Assembly: GCA_020064725.1 (NCBI GenBank)
Contig: JAGTWJ010000008.1
Coordinates: forward strand, 1,798,001-1,862,000
Length of the DNA: 64,000 nucleotides
Origin: Drechslerella dactyloides
Lineage: Eukaryota; Ascomycota; Orbiliomycetes; Orbiliales; Orbiliaceae
Direction of reading: 5' to 3'
The notes beneath the pieces were generated by a model. The model was not told where the DNA came from. It ran no database searches and saw nothing but the letters and a program-made list of their open reading frames with translations. Every line of letters begins with the position of its first letter. The stretch's first letter is position 1. The position numbers and the translations under genes are program-made. This document shows positions 1-12,723 of this stretch, in pieces.

Positions 1-3000
1 TTGCTGGTACGGTATGATATTATGGCGGTGGTGGTACTGGTACTGGTACTTGGGCGTGCCCGAGCTATAGTAGATAACCAGCTGCAGAACGGGGGAAATT
101 TAGTTGCGTTAGGGCTTATTAATGCCCGTTGCGTACGTATGCAGTGTCGGTGTGCATCTTGTTTCTGTCATGCAATGCAAAGGCTCAACTTGACTATCTC
201 TGTCTGTTGAACGAGCTAGCGCTGTGGCTGCCGGGGATATTAATTCTCTAGGCGAGAGGTGGAGGCTCGAGCTACATACCTGCTAGCACCATGCACGATG
301 CAGCTCACCTACATTGGGTCGCAAGTCGGCCGTCGGGGAGCTGGGAGCCTGTGGCGAGCACGGTTAGGCGGTCTGTGTGTTTGCATATTTTGCGAACATG
401 TTTGCGGCAGCACTTGGTGCACGGTACATACATCGATACATGGGGCTGTGATGGAGCGCCTGCCCGGAAGTGCCTGAGAGAGACAGAAAAACAGACTGGC
501 ACGTACGTACCGGATGTCACGAGCCTCTGTTGTTGTAATTGGTGGGGAATGCTAGCCGGGTTCTGATGAGCATCGTTGCCGTGCAGCTTTTAGCTTCCCG
601 CTGGTGGCCAGAGCTCCTGCAACTGGGATCACGAGAAACAGAATTCAACTTGTAGTATCGTTGGCTATTGCATAGCCTAGCAACGAAATAATTAGGCGTG
701 ATTCGCGACTGTATCTGCTATCTCGTGTTACACGGCATCGCGTATGTCTACATGAAAGTACATGCATGCATACTGCATGGGCAATTCATTTGACAGACGG
801 GCTGCATATATAGCGAGCTAGCTGTCGTGTACGTACGCACGTATCGTTGGGGGAACTATAAGTTCGGGCGTCTGAGCTTCAATTCATTCTGACCAGGCTA
901 ATAAACTAGTACTATAGTTGCAACGAGGTCAAGGCGGCCGTTGGGCTGATAATTATATGGGCGATACTCAGCCAATGTAGGGATTGAAGCGAGTTATAAC
1001 GTTACTGCTTGGTTTAGATATTACACTTAGCTAATCCCATTTCTTGTGAGCCGTTTATTGGAGGCAAAAGTTAACGGCTCATGATCATATTACGAGTGAA
1101 TAACCGGGGCTTATATAGTTTGCCCAGCTGGGCGCGCGCACGCTGGTAGGGGTATTCAATTATCGAATTCGAGGCGAGTTCGGTTGTAAGCGACGTCAGT
1201 GCGGAGGACATCTAAATGAGGTGCATTTCAACATATATCAAGCGTAGTTGTCTCGCGACGCTAACCCGCTGTCCTTCGACCTCCCGCGGCCCGCTTCGCA
1301 GGTAAAAGATGGTCGGGCTGGTTTCACGGGACAACAGGCATGGATGCACGGCGTTTCCCGTCTGGTCTCGAGGAGCTCTAGATACAAGTGTCTATGTACC
1401 AGTTCATTGCGACATGCACCCCTGGGGGCTTAGAGGCATTTGGCTGTATAATTGATGCCGTGCACGCGTGCGCCCTCTCACAAACGGAAATGCTAGCCTT
1501 TTATCCGGAGACGGTATCATATGATTTTCTCTCTGCCAGCAATTTATTTGTCATGAGCATTTGTCCACGTCAAGCCGAGCTTCCGGTAGGTGTTCAGGTG
1601 AGGTATTCCATATATTCTAATATTCATATCTACAAGGACACCTGGTTCTGGGGAGCCCGTCTAGTCTGCTTGCAAGGGGCACGGTGATATGTTGTCGGCA
1701 GACAGCTGTCCAGCGTGGTTTGTGTTCACAGGTCGACCGCGCGTGGCGCGGCGACATTCATACCCAGGTATCGATGCTGAGCGAGCATATCAATTACCAG
1801 GTAAATCTACTTGTGTGCCGCCCTACAGATTCTGCACTAGACACGCAAACCGTGCATGTGCATACGGGAGGCCAAAAGACAGCGGACTGGCTTCGTCAGA
1901 CAAACGGGAAGCCTGTGGGAGAGGCATTTTTGAACCCGCTGGTCCGGACGGGGTTGTCTGTCGAGAAGTGCATATGAATGTTAGCGTTCTCGAGTCAGAT
2001 GGTAGTGGAATTCTTAGAATCCCATCTTGTTGGACACTTATATTTTACATCGGGCGGATCCCGTATTCTCAATTGTACGTGGTTACTAGACCATGTCGAA
2101 CTCGGGCACGGCGTATTCCCAGTCAGTTGAAAGCGACTTGACTACGATACCTAACCGCCACTGCGCCGATTAGTGTAAGGAGATGTATCAACAAGATAAA
2201 TCGCCCGGGTTCCTTAGAGACGTTGGCATGCAATGCATGTATCCATCCAGCAGACGAGGATAGTCAATATCACGGAGGTTAGTAAAAATTATTGTGTTGT
2301 TAGATGTGGTATATTTGCTAGTGAGGTAACATGGCGGATGGCGGCATCTTCGTGTCGAGGACAGCCTTTGGCAGTGATGGCAAGCAGCTGGATATCCGGG
2401 ACTAGAACCGAGTAGGTATTCTATAGTACGTCTTACTGCATTCCTTGGTTGATAATTATTCTGTGCTCGTCGACTGATGCGAAGCATGTGTGTGGAGCAG
2501 TGAGGTATCTACGTCTAGCTATTGAATGTGATTGATACTATCGAGTAGTCATGATATCAGCCGAGGCATTCTATCGCGCATTCCAATCTCAATGGCTCCT
2601 CTTCGCCCTCACCAAGAAGATCATAATTCGGCTGTCGGCATATTTCGTACTGGCACTGCAACGACATCGCGTGCCCATCTCGGACGATAGAATCGGCCGT
2701 TCCTCGGCGGAAGTCTCGGGACCAGAGCTCGGCACAATAAGTCGTGCGAGTGCGCGACTGGAGCCTGCTAGCCAGACGCAGCAGAAGCGAGTTCGCCCTC
2801 GAGTGACTTATCGATAGTGAGGTTGTCTCGAAGCCAGACGGTGGCTGCGGCGCCACAGTTCAACAATGGAACAGGAGGTGGACGGTGCAGGGCCTCCCTC
2901 CACTAGCTTGGTGGGCATCGGACGTCATAGGCCAGAACCCTGACCTCCCGAGATAGCTCCGAGTTCGCGGCCCAACATTTAAGTCGGAAGACAACAGATT

Positions 3001-3631
3001 GAAGACATACTGTCGATGCTGTATTGATTTCGTCTGCCTAGCGAGCACATTCTTAACTGAAGTCTTGTCCTTTTTGTTCTAAACGTGGTCTCTCATCTTT
3101 AGCTTTTGTTCCACCGCCGAAGCTTGCGTCCATTACGCATATTACGACATCTCAACGCCATCGCCAGGTCGGCTCTCCAATCGGCACCGCCAATTCCACA
3201 GGACTAGCCGACGATTATTCCCTTTAACTCGCTCGTGCCCGACTATCTGACCACCTGTTCTGCCGGATCTGCCCCAAGCGTTATCGCAGAGACGGGAGTG
3301 GGCGCAGCCTGGCCGACAAGTCCGCCAATCTCTCGCTACGAGTCGCCACCCACGCCCAACGTCCCCAGATTCCGACTGCCGGTATCGATCCTCGTCATTC
3401 GCGTGTAAGGCACCATTCTTTAGCGCCGTTGCACATACATCCAGGTAAAGCACCTCTGTCTGCAATCACTCTTGGCTAGGCTTGTCGTAGCCGGTCTCCC
3501 CGCTATTGATAAAATGGCCTCTGGACGACCTGCGAGAAAGCCTCGCGAGCACGCTTCATTCGATCCAATTCTCGAGACAACTTATTGTAACCAAAATGCT
3601 GACCAACAAGTACCTAAACAAGATCCGCACA
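1..3631. other. Gene-free stretch upstream of hexokinase
   Basis: I see no open frame here with recognisable protein similarity. The longest frames (about 150 residues at 1689-2141 plus strand and about 107 residues at 3142-3465 minus strand) resemble no family I know and have no supporting splice structure. There is a short GGTACT-type tandem tract near position 29-54. One copy of the dispersed palindrome lies at 2825-2839 and a weak inverted match near 1358-1373. The last several hundred bases are presumably promoter and 5' leader of the hexokinase gene. Confidence 0.5.
2825..2839 (+). repeat. Short palindrome copy (GTCTCGAAGCCAGAC)
   Basis: Matches the dispersed core GTCTCG..GCCAGAC, itself an imperfect palindrome with GTCT and AGAC at its ends. 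Confidence 0.6.
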
Positions 3632-5538
3632 ATGGTCGGGCTGGGACCAAAGGATCCTCCGAGCCGGAAGGGTACGCATGACCCGACATCTTTGTCATCA
3701 TTTTTGACTTGGTGGTTTCAATTGGCGGACGAACGTTGCGTAGATTAACGTTGGAGACGATGACGGGTGTAGGCTCTATGCACGATGTGCCGAAGGATTT
3801 GATGGACCAGATCAAGACTCTGGAAGATCTCTTTTCCGTTGATACGCAGAAGCTCAAGTTCATTACTGAAAGGTTCAAGGCTGAGCTAACAAAAGGTAGG
3901 AAGCTCCATCACAAAATGAGGAAGATGTGCGGTAGCTGATATACCTGGGGTCCGTAGGTCTTTCAAAGGAGGGTGGAAACATTGTAAGCCCACTGCCGCA
4001 GCTTTTTATCCGGATGGTCGAGGGCTCGAATATTTACATCTAACGGTATCAACCCCCAGCCCATGAACCCAACATGGGTCCTTAGCAATCCGACGGGCGC
4101 CGAAACCGGAACATACCTGGCTCTTGATATGGGAGGGACCAACCTACGAGTATGCGAGATTGAACTCCCAGAAGATCACGGCAAATTCGACATTATGCAG
4201 AGCAAATACCGCATGCCAACCGCCATCAAGACCAGTAGCGCGCGGGAACTGTTCGACTACGTCGCAGACTGCGTGAAGCAATTCCTGATCTCAAATCATG
4301 AAGATCAGAATATCAAGGAGATGAGCCTGGGGTTCACATTCTCGTACCCGTGCACACAAGAATTCATCGATCATGGAGTCCTGCAAAGGTGGACGAAAGG
4401 GTTCGATGTCGCTGGAGTTGAAGGGCAGGATGTCGTTCCAATATTCGAGGATGCGCTGAAGAGGAAGGTAAGTGAAGAGGATATAGTTGGAAAATGAAAG
4501 GGAACAGTAAATGCTGATATATTATGCGTCTGCAGGAGATCCCAATCAAGGTGACTGCACTGATAAACGACACTACAGGGACATTGGTTGCAAGTAACTA
4601 CACCGACCAGTCGACCAAAATTGGCTGCATCTTTGGCACAGGGTGCAATGGTCAGTCAACAACTGTTCCAGAGAAATAAAATTTGAGGCAGCTGCTGATA
4701 TACACACACTCTACTATATAGCTGCCTATTTTGAGCACTGCGGCGATATCCCCAAGCTCGAGCACATGAACCTTCCGCCTGACATGCCCATGGCTATCAA
4801 CTGCGAGTGGGGCGCCTTCGACAACGAACACTACGTCTTACCACGAACTGTCTATGACGCACAAATCGACGAGCAGTCGCCGCGACCAGGGCAGCAAGCT
4901 TTCGAGAAGATGATTGCAGGGTATTATCTCGGCGAGATCCTCCGCCTGGTGCTTCTGGACATGGCGCAGCGAAGCGACGTCGAGATGTTTGCGAAGCAAG
5001 ATCTGTCGAAACTCAAGACACCGTACTACCTTGATGCGTCCTTCCTCGCGGAAATTGAGTCGTAAGTATATATACACCTTGACTAGACGCGTGTTTTTAT
5101 TTTGATTGCAGACATTCTAACGAGGCATTCGTCACCACTAGCGACCCCTGGGAGAATCTTTCGGAGACGGAAATCCTCTTCGAGAAGAAGCTCAGCATCA
5201 TCACCACCGAACCAGAACGCAAGCTCATCCGGCGTCTCGCCGAGCTGATCGGCACGCGCGCCGCGCGCCTCTCCGCCTGCGGTATCGCGGCCATCGTGAC
5301 TAAAAAGGACCTAGCCCCTTGTAGCGTCGGCGCCGATGGCAGCGTCTTCAACAAGTACCCTCATTTTAAAGAGCGTAATGCGGCCGCCTTGAAGGAAATT
5401 CTCGGCCACGATGACGTCGTTGTAAAGCCTGCCGAGGACGGCAGCGGTGTGGGCGCGGCGTTGATTGCCGCGTTGACGAATATGAGAGTAAAGAATGGGA
5501 ACATGGCCGGCATCAGCAGGGTTGATGGGCGAAGTTGA
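3632..5538 (+). CDS. hxk1: Hexokinase
   Basis: Phosphorylates glucose and other hexoses with ATP at the first step of glycolysis in the cytosol; in many fungi it also takes part in glucose signalling. Seven exons, all in phase: 3632-3671, 3773-3895, 3958-3983, 4060-4467, 4536-4650, 4722-5061, 5112-5538, giving 492 residues, the usual size. The N terminus starts MVGLGP, as in other filamentous-fungal hexokinases, which decided the start over an in-frame upstream ATG at 3598. Visible signatures are the ATP phosphate-binding stretch LALDMGGTNLRV, the sugar-binding segment LGFTFSYPC, the catalytic region ALINDTTGTLVAS, the second glycine-rich motif IGCIFGTGCN and the C-terminal ADGSGVGAALIAAL motif. 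Exon 3 is only 26 nt. Hexokinase rather than glucokinase is judged from overall resemblance. The symbol is the generic family name. Confidence 0.95.
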
Positions 5539-6004
5539 GTAACTCAGGTAGTCGATTAGCGTAACGATTTGGCGAATGTTGATGCTTGCCGTTGTTAACT
5601 TTTGTCCGTGTCATCGAACGACTGGTCAAGGGAGGGTTACCAGGGTGCGGTGGCACTTTTCACTTTGGATGTACAGAATAGACGTTGGTAGACGCGATAC
5701 TGGATGAGAGGCGAAAGGAATGCTAATGCGTTATTGATTTTTCTTCGCGATATTCGTGTTATTTCAAGAGTGGTACAGAATTGAATAAAGTTATATCGGA
5801 TCTGATTATAAATGCATAGAGATGATGGGGTATACCAAAGCCGTTCTCCTAAAACACGGACACCAAGGAAACTTCTCAAGTAAGCTACAACAACTAGTCT
5901 CGAGGCCAGACTTGCCTGGCCCGGAGACTACAAACAACCATGATAATCAATGAAACAACAGCTGAGCATTTGGCTATTTGAACATTGCGACGACCGATGC
6001 CTTC
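5539..6004. other. 3' flanks between convergent genes
   Basis: This 466-bp spacer separates the ends of two convergent genes, hexokinase and the dienelactone-hydrolase gene. It has no coding signal and holds the 36-bp hairpin at 5895-5930. Confidence 0.6.
5895..5930. repeat. 36-bp hairpin repeat, long form copy 1
   Basis: Two 14-nt arms (5895-5908 and 5917-5930, 12 of 14 positions complementary) flank the 8-nt loop GACTTGCC. Another 36-bp copy with the same arm and loop lengths lies at 24657-24692, and half copies occur at 56163-56186 and 12700-12721. The position between two convergent gene ends would suit a terminator-like or transposon-derived hairpin, but only its existence is seen. Confidence 0.75.
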
Positions 6005-7221
6005 CTACGTCTCATGATTGATCAGCCATTCTAGCATCTGGTTATTTGCTTCCGTCTGCGCCGTCTGTATCTTCTCATCATCGTAACTACCCATAACCGC
6101 GAAACCTAAGTACCTCTACGATTAGTTTTTGCTTCAAGCGGCTTTCTGAATTCGACGAGAGATAGAATGATACTCACCATGTGGCACACCACTATACACT
6201 TTTATCTCATGGTCAATATTCCGTGCCTGGAGATCCTTTCGGCCGTCCTCTCGTACTTCATCAGGGAACAGCCCATCATTTTCCACGCATACAAAACTGA
6301 CCGGCCGTTCGACGGCCTTGATGTCCTCGATTGTAACTGCCGTTCCGTGTGCGACAGCGCCTGCTGCAATCTCGGCTGTGGCGGCAAGCTTGAGTACGTA
6401 CTTGCCGCCGAAGCAGTATCCAACGGCGAAGACCTGGCTGGCGGCGTCGGCGAATTCGACCTTCGCGGCCTCGAGGACGGTTTGGACGAGCGGGAATGTC
6501 GTTTCAGGCGTGTGGCGAGCGAGCCAGAGGTCTATCATGAAGATTTTGATGCCCTCCGCAGCTTTGACTTTAACCTGCTCGATGAAGGATTCGTGGCCGG
6601 TGACTTCCTCGGTTGTTGTGGCGCCGGCCTGCGGGGCTGGATCGCCGTTGAAGCTAGATTATTATTTCAGAATAGTTAGATGGTACGGAAGGGTGTATAA
6701 TGCATGGAGTGAGCGGGTGAAGGGTTGCGTACAGATCGGGCATGACGACGAGGAAGCCGCCTTCCTTGGAGTAGTAGTCGGCTTGCAGCTGGTTGTTGAC
6801 CGAGTTTATGCCGACGCCGTTGGTAAGGAAGATGAGCAGCTTGCAGTTGCTGTGGGGGTAGTCGGCGGGTTTTGCGACATAGCACTACAACCGAACGTAC
6901 TCATATTCAGCTTGTCTGAATGAAGGGTGTAGTCTCTCCGGATGGGATGGAGGCTGGTGTTGATAGTGTGGTAATTTAGATAGATGAATGCACATACGTC
7001 AATGTCGCCGAGTTTGATGATTTCCTGGGGTAGAGGGCAGGTTAGACGAGTCTCCAGAGATAGAATGGGAGGAATTGTAGACATACACCGTAGGGAGTGC
7101 CTGCATTCGGAGCCAACGGAGTGTCGCTGGTGCAGTGCTCGCCCATGCTGGTAGGGCCTTGGTCGACGGGCCCGCCGTCGGGAACGGATACGGTTGCGGT
7201 TTTCGGCTCTTCGGATGCCAT
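6005..7221 (-). CDS. Dienelactone hydrolase family protein
   Basis: An alpha/beta hydrolase of the dienelactone hydrolase (carboxymethylenebutenolidase) family, as in yeast Aim2-like proteins; the substrate is unknown. Five exons in minus-strand order: 7221-7087, 7024-6998 (27 nt, nine codons), 6884-6733, 6653-6178, 6105-6005, giving 296 residues. All phases agree. Family motifs are visible: VVMPDLFNGD after the third strand, the cysteine nucleophile elbow GYCFGGKY, and the C-terminal histidine in VPHGF, which is split by the last intron. The acid residue probably lies in VENDGLFPDEVR. The N-terminal MASEEP start carries a CTSDTPLAPNAGTPYG segment typical of fungal members. No signal peptide is seen, so it is probably cytosolic. 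It diverges from the UBP14-type gene across only 275 bp, so the two may share a promoter. Confidence 0.9.
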
Positions 7222-7496
7222 GATTATGCTGATGTTGAAGCTGGAGCTGTTGATTGCGATAGGATACGGGGAATAGAATGGCGATGAGGTTGGTGGGTGT
7301 TAATTCCAGTCTGGGCGAGACGTCATCGGCGAGCCGTCCCTTGTCACTCGTTTTGGGACGACGTGCCCAGCCAAGCTAGCAGCCCCGCCACCCCACCAAG
7401 CTCGGTCCTCCAACCTCATCCCCGCCACACCTTCAGCACGTCTTCTGGCTACGCGTCTTGCAAGTGTTCAACATCGATAATTTACCACCGAAGAAT
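7222..7496. promoter_or_regulatory. Bidirectional promoter between hydrolase and UBP14 genes
   Basis: The start codons of two divergent genes are 275 bp apart, so both promoters and both 5' leaders must lie here. No clear TATA box was identified. Inference from gene layout only. Confidence 0.5.
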
Positions 7497-10400
7497 ATGG
7501 CGAGCTGTCCTCATATCTCGCAGCTGAGTACGTATCCTTGCGACATCCGTCTCCGTGATTTCTCTCCCTCCATGAGCTCGAGAGATACGCGCGGGGCAAG
7601 CAACTGACTCGCGTTGGATCCTACTAGCCCTGAGTCCGCCGACTGCCACGCAGCCCGTCTACCGTGAAGACTGCACCATCTGCTTCGACTCGATCGTACG
7701 TACCAATAACTAGAATCTTTCGTATCAAGCAAAGATATTTAAGCTGAAATCGTTGATTTAGGACGACCCGAATGGCCTCGATGTCTGTCTTAGCTGCTTC
7801 AACGGCGGCTGCGCGGGTGACCGTATGCACAGCCGGGTGCACTCCGCACAGCGAGACCACCCGCTTGCCCTGAATATCCGGCGCACGAAGAAGTCAAAGA
7901 CAGAGGTATGCTCGCGGCCAGGCAGCTCGCCCTTTTAGCGCCAATTTCTTTCTTACAAGGGCATTTTGCTGACCGTAGTGCTGGCGCAGAGAGATGAGCC
8001 ACCAGCAAAAGTCACCAAACTCGCGATCGCCGCTGAGACCGAAGCCGATATATACGATACCAAGACATTTGTCAGGTGCTACACGTGCGAGGTTGAGGAT
8101 GTAGAGCAAACGGGAAATGTGAGAGACATTTCCAAAAGGATGCTTCTGCAAGCTTGGGAAGTCTAATGTTTAAACGGAAATGTCCACGAATACAGCTGCC
8201 TGCAGTCGTCGATGGCATTTTAAAAGCAATGACTGCAGCTCGCCAGGAGGAAGTCCAGGCATGGAACCTTGAGCTTGAGCACTGCGAGCATGTGTCTTTC
8301 TTGGTACAAGATGAGAAAGCTGGAAAGGAGATTGGTAAGGACCGGAACAAAGTTATGCGCAGATGGCCTGAATCGCGCTAATAGGTGTTCTACTTAGATC
8401 TTACGAAATGCGCCGACTGCGACCTCAAGGAAAACCTCTGGATGTGTTTGCAGTGTGGAAATCTCGGCTGCGGTCGAGCTCAATTTGGAGGTGTCGGTGG
8501 GAACAGCCATGGCGTCGCTCACTTCTCCGCCACGAAGCATCCGGCGTCAGTTAAGCTCGGTAGTATCTCGCCCGAGGGCACCGCAGACATTTACTGCTAC
8601 ATCTGCAACGACGAGCGCCTTGACCCGCATATCACGGAGCACCTGCGTCACTGGGGAATTAACATCGCGGAGCGTCAGAAGACGGAGAAGTCGCTGACGG
8701 AAATGCAAATTGAGCAGAATCTGCTCTGGGAGTTCCGGATGACCGGTGAGGATGGAAAGGAGTTGAGTCCGCTCTTCGGACCTGGCTTGACTGGGTTGAA
8801 GAACCTGGGCAACTCGTGCTATCTGGCATCAATCCTGCAATGCCTATTTTCTCTCGATGGGTTCAAGGTTCGGTATGGCCTGATCGACGATGTTGCGACT
8901 GTCAATCGCCCAGCGGAGGATCTCGACACGCAGCTGAAGAAGGTTGGAGATGGGTTGTTATCGGGTCGATATTCAAAACCGGAGGAATCGCAACCGTCAA
9001 CTGAAGAACACACATATGTCAATTATCAGCGCGGACTCGCTCCAGCGATGTTGAAGGCGCTGGTTGGCAAAGGCCACGAAGAATTCTCTACTATGCGGCA
9101 GCAGGATGCGTTCGAGCTCCTTCTGCACCTGTTCAAGCTGATCACCCGCACCGATCACCCTGCGCCGCTCAAAGATCCAGTCTCTGACTTTAGGTTTGCT
9201 GTGGAGCAGCGGTTGCAGTGCTTGGGTTGCAAGAAGGTACGGTACCGTACCGACGAGCAGGACAATATTACGGTTCCCGTCCCTGCACGAAAGCTTAAGG
9301 ACGTCGTGATGGGCGATGATGACCAAAAGAAGGAGGAGTACGAGCCTGTTACGCTGAAGGAGTGCCTCGATATCTTCACGGGGGTGGAGACTATCGAGTA
9401 TTCTTGCAAGGCCTGCGGGAGCAAGGAAGGGGCGAATAAGTACGGTCTTGTGAGCAATGTGTATTGGGATATGTACTAACAAGTCGGATAGGAAAATCGG
9501 GTTCAAGACGTTTCCTCAAGTTTTGGCCGTCAACGCTCGTCGATTTGCACTCATCAACTGGGTCCCCACGAAGCTTGGTATGCATCGTATACTACCATTA
9601 TTTTCCTGAGCTACGAAGCTAACGAGATTCGCGCAGACATTCCTGTGGTCGTCGATACGGCGCCATTCCCACTGGACCCGTACATGTCCACAGGGCCTCT
9701 CGATACGGAGGAGCTGTTGCCTGAAGATGCGGATGAAGGTGGCTCGAAGGCGTCGTTCGTAGCTAACGCGGGGGCAATGGCACAGTTGGAAGGCATGGGC
9801 TTCCCAACAGCTCGCTGTGAGAAGGCTCTCTACCACACGGGCAATGCTGATGCTGAAGCCGCGATGAACTGGCTGTTCCAGCATATGGAAGATGCGGATA
9901 TTGATGCACCCCTGGAGCTTCCAGGTGCATCAGGATCTGCGTCGGGTGGTGCAGCAGCGGATCCGGAGAGCGTTGTGATGCTGACATCGATGGGGTTCAC
10001 CGAGGCGCAAGCGAAGAAGGCGCTACGGGAGACTGGCGGCAACGTGGAGAGAGCTGTGGAGTGGGTTTTCAGTCACCCGGATGATGCGGGAGACGACGAT
10101 AGCGCCGCGGCTGCTGCCGCCGGGCCGTCCAAGGAAAAGGCCATCCCGGGCAGCTCCGAGACGCCGGCGAACTTCCAGTTGTCGAGCATTGTTTGTCACA
10201 AGGGCTCGAGCATCCACGCTGGGTATGTATCTGCGCGCATTTTCCTTGTTTCTTGAGCTTCGAGCCTTTTTTGTCCATGTCATTCATGCGTTATATGCAT
10301 GTTTGTATGCACGGTGAAGAGTTTGCTGACAGAGCTCTGCAGGCACTATGTGGCATTTATTCGCAAGCTGGTGGACCACAACGACGGCATGGGGCCACGG

Positions 10401-10499
10401 GAGACATGGGTGCTGTTCAACGACGAGAAGGTGGTGGAGGGTGCGGACGTGGAGGAGATGAAAAAGTTCGCGTATGTTTATTTTTTCGAGCGGGTGTAG
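7497..10499 (+). CDS. ubp14: Ubiquitin carboxyl-terminal hydrolase, UBP14/USP5 type
   Basis: Disassembles free, unanchored polyubiquitin chains and so recycles ubiquitin for the proteasome pathway. Nine exons, all phases consistent: 7497-7527, 7628-7695, 7762-7905, 7990-8118, 8196-8334, 8398-9439, 9492-9577, 9637-10222, 10343-10499, giving 793 residues, normal for the family. In order: an N-terminal zinc-binding region (CTICFDS, CLSCFNGGC), the canonical ZnF-UBP domain (CADCDLKENLWMCLQCG, with HGVAHF further on), the USP catalytic Cys box (LGNSCYLASILQCLF, Cys about residue 311), two UBA domains (AQLEGMGFPTARCEKAL and LTSMGFTEAQAKKAL), and the catalytic His box HAGHYVAFIRKL. The His box is formed across the last intron, which strongly supports that splice. 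No key residue is missing. Confidence 0.95.
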
Positions 10500-10832
10500 C
10501 TAGTGGGTAGCGAGACGAGCTTTCGGGGCATTACAACATGGGTATCGTGATACTATTCCTGGGGAGACACTTTAGCAGGCGTCAATCAAGATGCATCTCC
10601 AAGCACACCATCTGCAGAGTCGTCGACGAATCGGCGCACGAGTAAGCTCCATGTGGGGGATTCGTGTGACATCATTCGGATGCAGTCGCCGCCCTTGGAG
10701 CTGAGCTGACCAGGGTCAGCTGCGTCGATGCCGACGTATATAACACGGCACCTGCCGCATTCCCTGCCTCAACCCCACCAGTTTCTCTTGAGCCCACACC
10801 GAACGACATCACCAACGACCGTAATCGCTACC
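10500..10832. other. Intergenic, RTG2-like gene promoter
   Basis: A 333-bp spacer between two genes on the same strand. It holds the 3' flank of the deubiquitinase gene and the promoter of the next gene. A TATA-like stretch (GTATATAACA) lies at about 10736-10745, roughly 95 bp before the start codon. Confidence 0.45.
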
Positions 10833-12723
10833 ATGGCGGTGCCGCTGTTATCTTGCCCCCAGTACGCAGCCGAATGCACGGCTCCAGAGCACCTTCACGC
10901 CTTGGTGGACATCGGCAGGTACCCGCCCTTAATGTCGCCGTTATATCTCCGCCCCACCTCGTTCCTCCGCACTCGCTAAAACTCCACTTCGGTGAAACAC
11001 CTCTAGCAACGGCATCCGCTTCTCCATCTCGACGCTGCACCCGCTGACGGCTCGCGTGCTGCCCACGCTCTTTAACGACCGTGCGGGGATATCTCTCTAC
11101 GATGTCCAATACTCGACCCAATCCTCTTCGCAGGTCAGGTCGCCTATTCCGGAGGCGACGATTACCCAGATCGTGAGCGCACTGCAGCGGTTCAAGAACG
11201 TCTGCGACACCTACAGCGTGCCGGCGGCCAACATACGCGCGGTAGCGACTGAGGCCACGCGGACAGCACCGAATTCTGAGGAATTCCGCAATGCTATCTA
11301 CGAGGCCGTCGGCTGGCGGATCGAGCTGCTGTCGAAGGAGGATGAGGGCCACGTTGGCGCCCTCGGCATCGCGTCGTCGTTTGCAACCGTCGAGGGACTC
11401 GTGATGGACCTCGGCGGCGGGTCCACGCAACTTTCCTGGATGATGACGCGCCGTGGCATCGTACGGTGCGCGGATCAGGCCGTCTCCCTCCCGTTCGGCG
11501 CGGCCGCGTTGCTGAAGAAGCTGTCCACGGCGATAAACTCCGAAGCCATCGAAGCCATCGCCAGGACGATCCGCGAGGAGATTTCAAAGGCCGTAGCGTC
11601 GCTGAACATCCCCAAGGAGCTCGAGGACTCCGCGGCGCGCAACGGCGGGTACACGTTGTACCTTTCCGGCGGCGGGTTCCGCGGATTCGGGTACCTGCTG
11701 CTCGCGGGCCACGAGATCTCACCGTACCCGCTACCGATTATCAATGGGTTCAGCGCGCCGCGAGAGACCTTCGCACGGCTCGCGGAGAGCATCGGTCTCG
11801 AGCTTACCGGCCCGCAGCACGAGGAGCTGGCGGACCGGTTCCGGATCTCGAACCGCCGCGCGGAACAAGTACCCGCCGTCGCATTCCTCGTGCGGAACCT
11901 CCTGCAGAGTCTCCCCACATTGAAGGACGTAGTATTCTGCCAGGGCGGCGTGCGCGAGGGGTGTTTATACTACAACCTCGACGTCGCGACACGCGCGCAG
12001 AACCCGCTGGTCGTCGCAACGGCGGTCTTCGCGCCACCGGGCGCGAGCAAACTCGTGCGCTTGATTGGTGACGCGCTGCCGAAGAGCACACCTGAGGTCT
12101 TCTGGATCGAGGTCGTCCCCGCGCTCGCAAATCTGCTAACCTACCACGCTGGCGTGCCGCGAGAAGGGCGGGCGTCTACGGGGTTGCATTTCACGACGAC
12201 AGGCCATCTCGGCGGAACGCACGGGCTGACGCACCGCGAGCGGGTTCTGCTAGCGCTATGTTTGTGCGCACGGTGGGGCGGCGAGGTCGCAGAGGGGGCG
12301 AACGGGTTCCGCGGACGGCTGGAGCGGATCGTTGGCGCGGAGAACGCGTGGTGGGCACGCTACGTGGGCGCCGTCGCACAGGCCGTCGGCGCGGTATTCC
12401 CCGCCGGTATCCTACCCGAGGAAGGGGAGCCGCCCGATCACGATCACGACCACGCGGGCGATCAGCGGCGCAAACGTCGGCTGAGCGACGTCGATGGCAC
12501 GATTAGCTTTTTCGCACGGGACGTCGAGCGGAAGGGGAACTTGGACATTGTGCTGCGGGTGAGAGTCGCGAAGGACGACCCGGACACCTCGGCCGTGATG
12601 GTGCGCAAGACGATTGAGGATGTCGAGAAAGTGGGGAAGAGGAAGCACTGCAAAGACCTGGGCTTCCGCCGCAAGGTCGCCGTGATCTGGGAGACGACGA
12701 GTATCGAGGCCAGACTTGCCTAG
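10833..12723 (+). CDS. Rtg2-like Ppx/GppA phosphatase-fold protein
   Basis: A member of the exopolyphosphatase/guanosine pentaphosphatase superfamily resembling yeast Rtg2, the ATP-binding sensor that relays mitochondrial state to the nucleus; whether it acts this way here is inference. Two exons (10833-10918, 11007-12723) give 600 residues. The intron falls inside the first phosphate-binding loop and splicing restores ALVDIGSNGIRFSI. The second loop, VMDLGGGSTQLSW, and the later LSGGGFRGFGYLLL match the actin-like ATPase fold. The gene is strikingly GC-rich, with long open frames on other strands. The C terminus looks atypical: the final residues IEARLA and the stop codon are encoded by DNA matching the dispersed hairpin repeat (12700-12721, 21 of 22 nt), so the 3' end may have been rewritten by a repeat insertion. 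Confidence 0.88.
12700..12721 (+). repeat. Half copy of the hairpin repeat overlapping a stop codon
   Basis: Twenty-one of 22 nt match the left arm plus loop of the hairpin at 5895-5930, ending in the loop GACTTGCC. The match covers the last codons of the Rtg2-like gene and the first base of its TAG stop. The right arm is absent. Confidence 0.65.

Noticed and set aside
1689..2141. 150-codon plus-strand frame
   Set aside because: No recognisable motif, no start context or splice support, and unusual composition; treated as chance.
11294..12506. Long open frames on other strands and frames inside the RTG2-like gene
   Set aside because: They follow from the GC-rich codon use of the real gene; their translations are arginine/proline-rich with no similarity.
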